From: an uncultured Lachnospiraceae bacterium
Lineage (GTDB): Bacteria > Bacillota_A > Clostridia > Lachnospirales > Lachnospiraceae
NCBI GenBank assembly: GCA_905207905.1
Contig: CAJLNC010000058.1
Coordinates: forward strand, 1 to 16,365
DNA length: 16,365 nt
Reading direction: 5' to 3'
This document shows, piece after piece, positions 12,526 through 16,365 of this stretch. Under the pieces are notes generated by a model, which worked only from the letters and a program-made list of their open reading frames with translations, did not search any database and was not told where the DNA came from. The position numbers and the translations under genes were made by a program. Within the stretch, counting starts at the first letter, position 1. Each line of letters opens with the position of its first letter.

Positions 12526-13177
12526 TTCTGATCAGATTCCCTTCCGGGCTGTCACCGATCTTTTTCCGCAGCCGTTTTACATACACGCTGAGGGTATTAT
12601 CATTGACAAATTCTCCCGCCTCATCCCAGATTTGTTCCAAAATCTGCTTTCTTGACAGCGTCTGTCCCCGGTGATTTAACAGAATCAGCAAGAGCTTATA
12701 CTCCATTGCAGTCAGGATCACTTCCACCTGACCGCAGTATATGCGCCCTGTCTTAAGGTTGATCTGCATCCTTCCCACTTCTGCTGTCTGGGAGAAACAG
12801 GCCCCCTCTTGACCGCCTGAGGTTCTTCTCAGAATGGCTTTCATCCTAGCCAGCAACTCACGAATGCGAAAGGGCTTGGAAATATAATCATCCGCTCCCT
12901 GCTCCAGAGCCATCACCGTACTCACCTCATCATCGCAGGCAGTCAGGAACAGTACCGGAGCCTGACTCTGCCTTCGCACCTCCCGGCAGATCTGGCATCC
13001 GTCTCCGTCAGGAAGCATCAGGTCTAGAAGATAAAAATCCACCTGGCGCCCAGTATCGATCCATATCATGGCTTCCTGCCTGCTCCTGGCTGTCAGCACC
13101 TCATACCCTTCCTGCTCCAGGGCAAACTTCAATCCTTCCAAAATGATCTCATCATCCTCCACCACCAGAACAGTCAT
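12491..13177 (-). CDS. OmpR/PhoB-family response regulator
   Basis: The start is ATG 13177, 6 bases after GAGG; a GTG at 13180 directly before it is too close to the site. The protein is 228 aa. The receiver domain (1-115) has the acidic pair in VVEDDE, phospho-acceptor D52 (LLDLMLP), LFLT with the conserved Thr near 79, and K101 (SKPF). The C-terminal winged helix (128-228) has LTAMEYKLLLILLNHRGQTL, NTLSVYVKRLRKKIG and the ending RTVRGIGYRLEA. It partners the kinase 68 bp downstream. Targets may include the ABC permease and PepSY genes. The 192-bp gap to the upstream permease gene has no clear terminator or strong promoter; weak -10-like TATAAT sequence overlaps the permease stop. Confidence 0.95.
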   Translation of the reverse strand: MTVLVVEDDEIILEGLKFALEQEGYEVLTARSRQEAMIWIDTGRQVDFYLLDLMLPDGDGCQICREVRRQSQAPVLFLTACDDEVSTVMALEQGADDYISKPFRIRELLARMKAILRRTSGGQEGACFSQTAEVGRMQINLKTGRIYCGQVEVILTAMEYKLLLILLNHRGQTLSRKQILEQIWDEAGEFVNDNTLSVYVKRLRKKIGDSPEGNLIRTVRGIGYRLEA

Positions 13178-13369
13178 CACACACCTCGCATTTTCAAAAT
13201 CTCATGTACTTGCATTCAAAATATACCGCACCTGCACAGATCGCTGCGTCAAAAACCTCCGGCATCAAAAAGACCCCCACGCAATGAATCCCTGCATCCA
13301 AAAGGCGGGAAATCAGCATATCCTTCAACCTGACAAAAAACCTGTTTGATTTCATTTCCTGTACCAATA

Positions 13370-16153
13370 TTATAAAAGATTTTCTCCCCGAATACCACTG
13401 AATAATTCCTTTTTCAGCTCCTTTTTTAAACTCCGGACCGCAAAAGCGGCAAGAAGCACTGCCACTAAAGCTGCTGCCAGCAAAAACAATCCAATAGGCA
13501 GCGGAAGGATCAGATTGCCGAAGATCAGCGTACTTCCCCTGTAGATCAGGAACACCAAAAGCCCTGTTCCTGCCGCCGCCATAAGGATGCTGCGAAAAAA
13601 AATCCCGCCGCACTGGAATAGAACCATCTTTTTCATCTGAGCCTTCGTCATGCCCACGGCCTGCAGCACTCCGTATTCCCTGGTGCTTTCCTGGATCCAG
13701 CTTTGAATAGAATTAAACAGATTCAAAAGGCAGATCAGGGAGGTCAGAAGCACAAAACACACTAAAAGCCCATCTGTGATCACCATTACCGCTTGTTCCA
13801 CATTCTCCAGATATCCTGCCTCCATCAGAGCAAATCCTCCATCCCCTCCCTTTGAAAGCTGTGTGAGCCGCCGGATCAGATCCGTCTCCTCTCCATTTAA
13901 AGAGATCAGCAGATAGGGTGAAACATAAGGACGGCCATCCGCCCCTGAAGTTAAGCGGGTGATCTCCTCTCCAGCCTGGGGCCCGGTAATAATCCAGATA
14001 TAATAATCCCCCATTCCCTTCACATAAGGCTCCAGCACCTTACTATCTGCCAGGGCTGCTGTGTGAAAGGACTTTTTCACATACTCCTCTTCCTCTTCCG
14101 AATAAAAGCTTACCGCAAACTCCTCCCCAGGCCTTAAACGGGTCATAGGCTCCACATGGTAATACCGATAGCAATCCGGCTCCATCTCTCCTATCCCCAC
14201 ATTGTCTGTAGAAAATTCCCCTTCGTTCAGCACCACCGCTGAATTTTCCTTAAGACTTTCCAGGTCGGCTCCTGCTGCCTTTGCAATTTCCTGAAACGTC
14301 TCCTGGTCTACCGAAAGGAAATTTACCGTCTCCTTTTCATCTCTCCACTTTTTCTCAAAGGCTTCTCTGGACAACGTTCCATGGTGATACTCATTGAAGA
14401 GCTCATAATTGGCCTGCCAGTATTCTTCACTGTAGACAGTCCAATCCACCTGACCTGCGAACATACCATCCCGCCATTCCCGAACCGTCTCCACCCCCGG
14501 ATCCTGCCGGATCTCTTCTTTCAGCGTCTCAAGCATCCCTTCTGTGTCGGAATCAGGCATATAATACAGCATATAATCGTAGATCTTTGGATTTGCTCCC
14601 ATTCCGGTATTTCCCATTTTTTTCTCCATTACCGTATGAAGGGTTCTGGAGCCGAAGGAAGTCACTGCCAGCAGGATCAGAAAGACCGCTGCTGCTCTGG
14701 CAGTCCCCCGCAGCTTTCTCCCCCGACGTTTCAAAGTATTGCCCGCCACCATCCCCTCTGGCCCCAGAGCTTTTATGGCTCCAAAATTCGTTGGATATCT
14801 GCGGTTTTTCGTTCCTTCATTTCCCCGAATACTTTCAATGGGACCGATTTTCCCCATCATTCCGGCAGGACGCCAGGCCGAGATCAGCACGGTGACCATA
14901 CTCAAGGCTCCCACCGCCGTCAGATTTTCCCAGGAAACCTTCAGGGACACTGCAGCCGTATCCGCCCCAAATCCCAGCCCCATAAACTGAGCGATCAGAG
15001 GCCGCACTCCCGTAACTGCTGCCCAGACCACCACGATACCGGAAAGGATCCCAAGAGGCAGCGCAAACAGCAGCAGATAAAAAGCCTCATAGAAAATGCT
15101 GCTGCGCTTCTGCCGCCCAGTGGCTCCTACAGAACAGAGCATTCCCAGATATTGGCTTCGTTCCCGAAAGGACATCTGGAACACATTGTCAATGAGTGCT
15201 ACAGACACTGCCATAATCAGAGCCACGAACAGAATACTCATATACTTTACCATCCTGTTGATGGTTTCATTGGAAGAATCCCCAGAAAAGCCCAGAAGAA
15301 AATCATTAAACTCCAGTTCCCGTCCTTCCATCATCTCCCGAAGGGAGACTACATAAGAATCTGTCAGCAGTTTCTGATCAAAGATCATAGACAGATTAAA
15401 CTCAGGCCTGCCAAGCAGCTGTTCTTCTGTCAGCGCCGTAAGCGCCGTATATCCCGCTGCCGCCAAATCTTCATAGGCAGGAGTCTTTATGATCCCCACC
15501 ACCTGGTACGTCTGCTTCTCTCCGGTATATTCCCGATTCTCCAAAAAACTGTCGTTGCTTCCATAATAAGGGAAATTTTCCGGCACATCCACCGTCTCCC
15601 CAGAGGATACCTCTATCTGAAAAAATGGAAAATAGGTTTTTCCTCCGTCCTCCTGGATCCCGGTCACAGACCGATGAAAAAATTCTGCTTCCACCGTATC
15701 CCCCAGCTTTAGCATGGCGCCATCCTCCAGAGCGCTTCTGGAGATCACCAGCTCCTGCTCATTTTCCGGGAGCCGCCCTTCCTCCAGGGAAATATTCATC
15801 CAGTCAAAACAGTCTCCGGTATAGCCTTTCACATTCAGATAGGGACGATCCGGATTCCCGGATTCTAAAAACTCAGTGCAGCCCAAGGCAGCAGAACCGG
15901 CCGTCTCCTTCACATAAGAAAGGCTCTTTAGCTCCTGGTACTGGTTCTTAGAAATGCCGTAGACAGAAGCATGCCATTTTCCATCCTTTCTGGCAGCCAC
16001 TGTTTCCAGATACTCAATCCCGGTATCCTTTCCCACAAACACACAAGTCATAAGAAGCACCATCAGCAAAATCCCCACAAAGGTGGTGAGGGTGCGCTTC
16101 TTATTTTTTTTCATATATTTCCTGGTAACCTGAAAAACAATATTTTTTCTCAC
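13370..16153 (-). CDS. FtsX/MacB-type ABC transporter permease, two-domain, 927 aa
   Basis: The start is GTG 16153, with GGGAGGTG 7 bases upstream; the upstream ATPase stop overlaps it in GTGA (4 bp), so the pair is translationally coupled. The layout is a first membrane segment (25-42, TLTTFVGILLMVLLMTCVFV), a ~250-aa outer domain (MacB-like core), the first FtsX block (about 300-440; YMSILFVALIMAVSVALIDN, FRERSQYLGMLCSVGAT), a membrane segment near 485-500 (AAAVFLILLAVTSFG), and a second outer domain of about 270 aa. The second FtsX block is at about 780-915 (STREYGVLQAVGMTKAQMKK). Family members export peptides or lipids, or give antimicrobial-peptide resistance and sensing. Substrate is unknown; the linked two-component system and PepSY protein suggest envelope stress or peptide response. 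Confidence 0.93.
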   Translation of the reverse strand: MRKNIVFQVTRKYMKKNKKRTLTTFVGILLMVLLMTCVFVGKDTGIEYLETVAARKDGKWHASVYGISKNQYQELKSLSYVKETAGSAALGCTEFLESGNPDRPYLNVKGYTGDCFDWMNISLEEGRLPENEQELVISRSALEDGAMLKLGDTVEAEFFHRSVTGIQEDGGKTYFPFFQIEVSSGETVDVPENFPYYGSNDSFLENREYTGEKQTYQVVGIIKTPAYEDLAAAGYTALTALTEEQLLGRPEFNLSMIFDQKLLTDSYVVSLREMMEGRELEFNDFLLGFSGDSSNETINRMVKYMSILFVALIMAVSVALIDNVFQMSFRERSQYLGMLCSVGATGRQKRSSIFYEAFYLLLFALPLGILSGIVVVWAAVTGVRPLIAQFMGLGFGADTAAVSLKVSWENLTAVGALSMVTVLISAWRPAGMMGKIGPIESIRGNEGTKNRRYPTNFGAIKALGPEGMVAGNTLKRRGRKLRGTARAAAVFLILLAVTSFGSRTLHTVMEKKMGNTGMGANPKIYDYMLYYMPDSDTEGMLETLKEEIRQDPGVETVREWRDGMFAGQVDWTVYSEEYWQANYELFNEYHHGTLSREAFEKKWRDEKETVNFLSVDQETFQEIAKAAGADLESLKENSAVVLNEGEFSTDNVGIGEMEPDCYRYYHVEPMTRLRPGEEFAVSFYSEEEEEYVKKSFHTAALADSKVLEPYVKGMGDYYIWIITGPQAGEEITRLTSGADGRPYVSPYLLISLNGEETDLIRRLTQLSKGGDGGFALMEAGYLENVEQAVMVITDGLLVCFVLLTSLICLLNLFNSIQSWIQESTREYGVLQAVGMTKAQMKKMVLFQCGGIFFRSILMAAAGTGLLVFLIYRGSTLIFGNLILPLPIGLFLLAAALVAVLLAAFAVRSLKKELKKELFSGIRGENLL

Positions 16154-16365
16154 TGTTTTTCACCTCCCAGTATGCGAATTCTCTCATCCCGAAGGATCCT
16201 GCCGTCCTCGATCCAGATCATCCGGTCCGCCTGAAGCGCAATACTCTCATCGTGCGTGATAAGGATCTGGGTCTGGCGCAGTTTTCGATTAGCCCGCTTC
16301 ATCATCTCAATAATTTCCGCTCCGGTTTTCCGATCCAGATTCCCCGTTGGTTCATCTGCAAGTAT
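16150..16365 (-). CDS. ABC transporter ATP-binding protein, 3' part only
   Basis: The last 71 codons are present; the rest lies beyond the right edge. Walker B plus D-loop reads ILADEPTGNLD, followed by the H-loop ITHDESIALQADRMIWIEDG and the stop TGA at 16150-16152. This is the MacB/LolD/BceA-type ATPase that drives FtsX-family permeases. It overlaps the permease start by 4 bp. Confidence 0.93.
   Translation of the reverse strand: MLADEPTGNLDRKTGAEIIEMMKRANRKLRQTQILITHDESIALQADRMIWIEDGRILRDERIRILGGEKQ

Noticed and set aside
13194..13354. Possible 53-aa leftward ORF between permease and response regulator (MKSNRFFVRLKDML...)
   Set aside because: An AGGA sits only one base from the ATG, so there is no usable ribosome site, and no family pattern is visible; an open frame of this size is expected by chance.
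13369..13397. TATAAT at the permease stop as a response-regulator promoter
   Set aside because: No acceptable -35 lies at 15-19 bp; kept only as a weak possibility in the regulator entry.
14381..15712. 443-aa rightward open frame opposite the ABC permease
   Set aside because: It is a shadow of the permease gene, with His/Pro/Arg-rich composition typical of antisense frames and no ribosome site or domain.

Overview
The window looks like chromosomal DNA of a gut-type Clostridia, most likely Lachnospiraceae. This is inferred from gene content and protein style (a MATE exporter, a C_GCAxxG_C_C protein, DUF4430 plus an ECF S component, and FtsX-type ABC permeases with a two-component system), from strong AGGAGG-type ribosome sites, and from moderate GC. 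No rRNA, tRNA or CRISPR array was seen.

Region 1 (1 to about 2420) is one end of an integrative element. It carries a MobC-like relaxosome gene (cut by the window edge), a tyrosine integrase and a small excisionase-like protein in one overlapping leftward operon, with an XRE-type regulator divergent from them. The 174-bp intergenic region between excisionase and regulator holds two good face-to-face promoters and four copies of an AARC-N6-GYTT operator-like box, two of them lying in the promoter spacers. The element abuts the 3' end of guaA, a known integration site for such elements; its other end is left of the window.

Region 2 (2409 to about 4770) holds guaA, encoding an unusual GMP synthase whose glutaminase domain has lost its catalytic residues and roughly 90 amino acids. 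Divergent from it is a 270-aa protein that combines a cysteine cluster with a diverged TIR-like domain.

Region 3 (4880 to 10480) is a set of small functional units: a C_GCAxxG_C_C redox-type protein and a MATE exporter (leftward); a DUF4430 lipid- or membrane-anchored protein and an ECF transporter S component with a long leader (rightward); a 140-bp sequence rich in mutually exclusive stem arms; a MerR/TipA-type regulator with a 19-bp-spacer promoter containing a dyad; a strong convergent terminator; and a DUF1835/DUF3658 protein (leftward).

Region 4 (10650 to 16365, all leftward) is a cell-envelope sensing cluster. In transcription order it has an ABC ATPase (cut by the right edge), a 927-aa FtsX-type permease overlapping it by 4 bp, an OmpR-type response regulator, a histidine kinase with a minimal sensor region, a terminator, and a secreted double-PepSY protein with its own likely promoter. 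The response regulator's last codons and stop are tandemly repeated with a 42-bp period in the gap before the kinase.

The best candidates for something new are the Cys-cluster/TIR-like protein, the glutaminase-dead GMP synthase beside the integration site, the four-operator switch of the element, and the structured sequence at 8239-8376. All assignments rest on reading the sequence; no database search was run.
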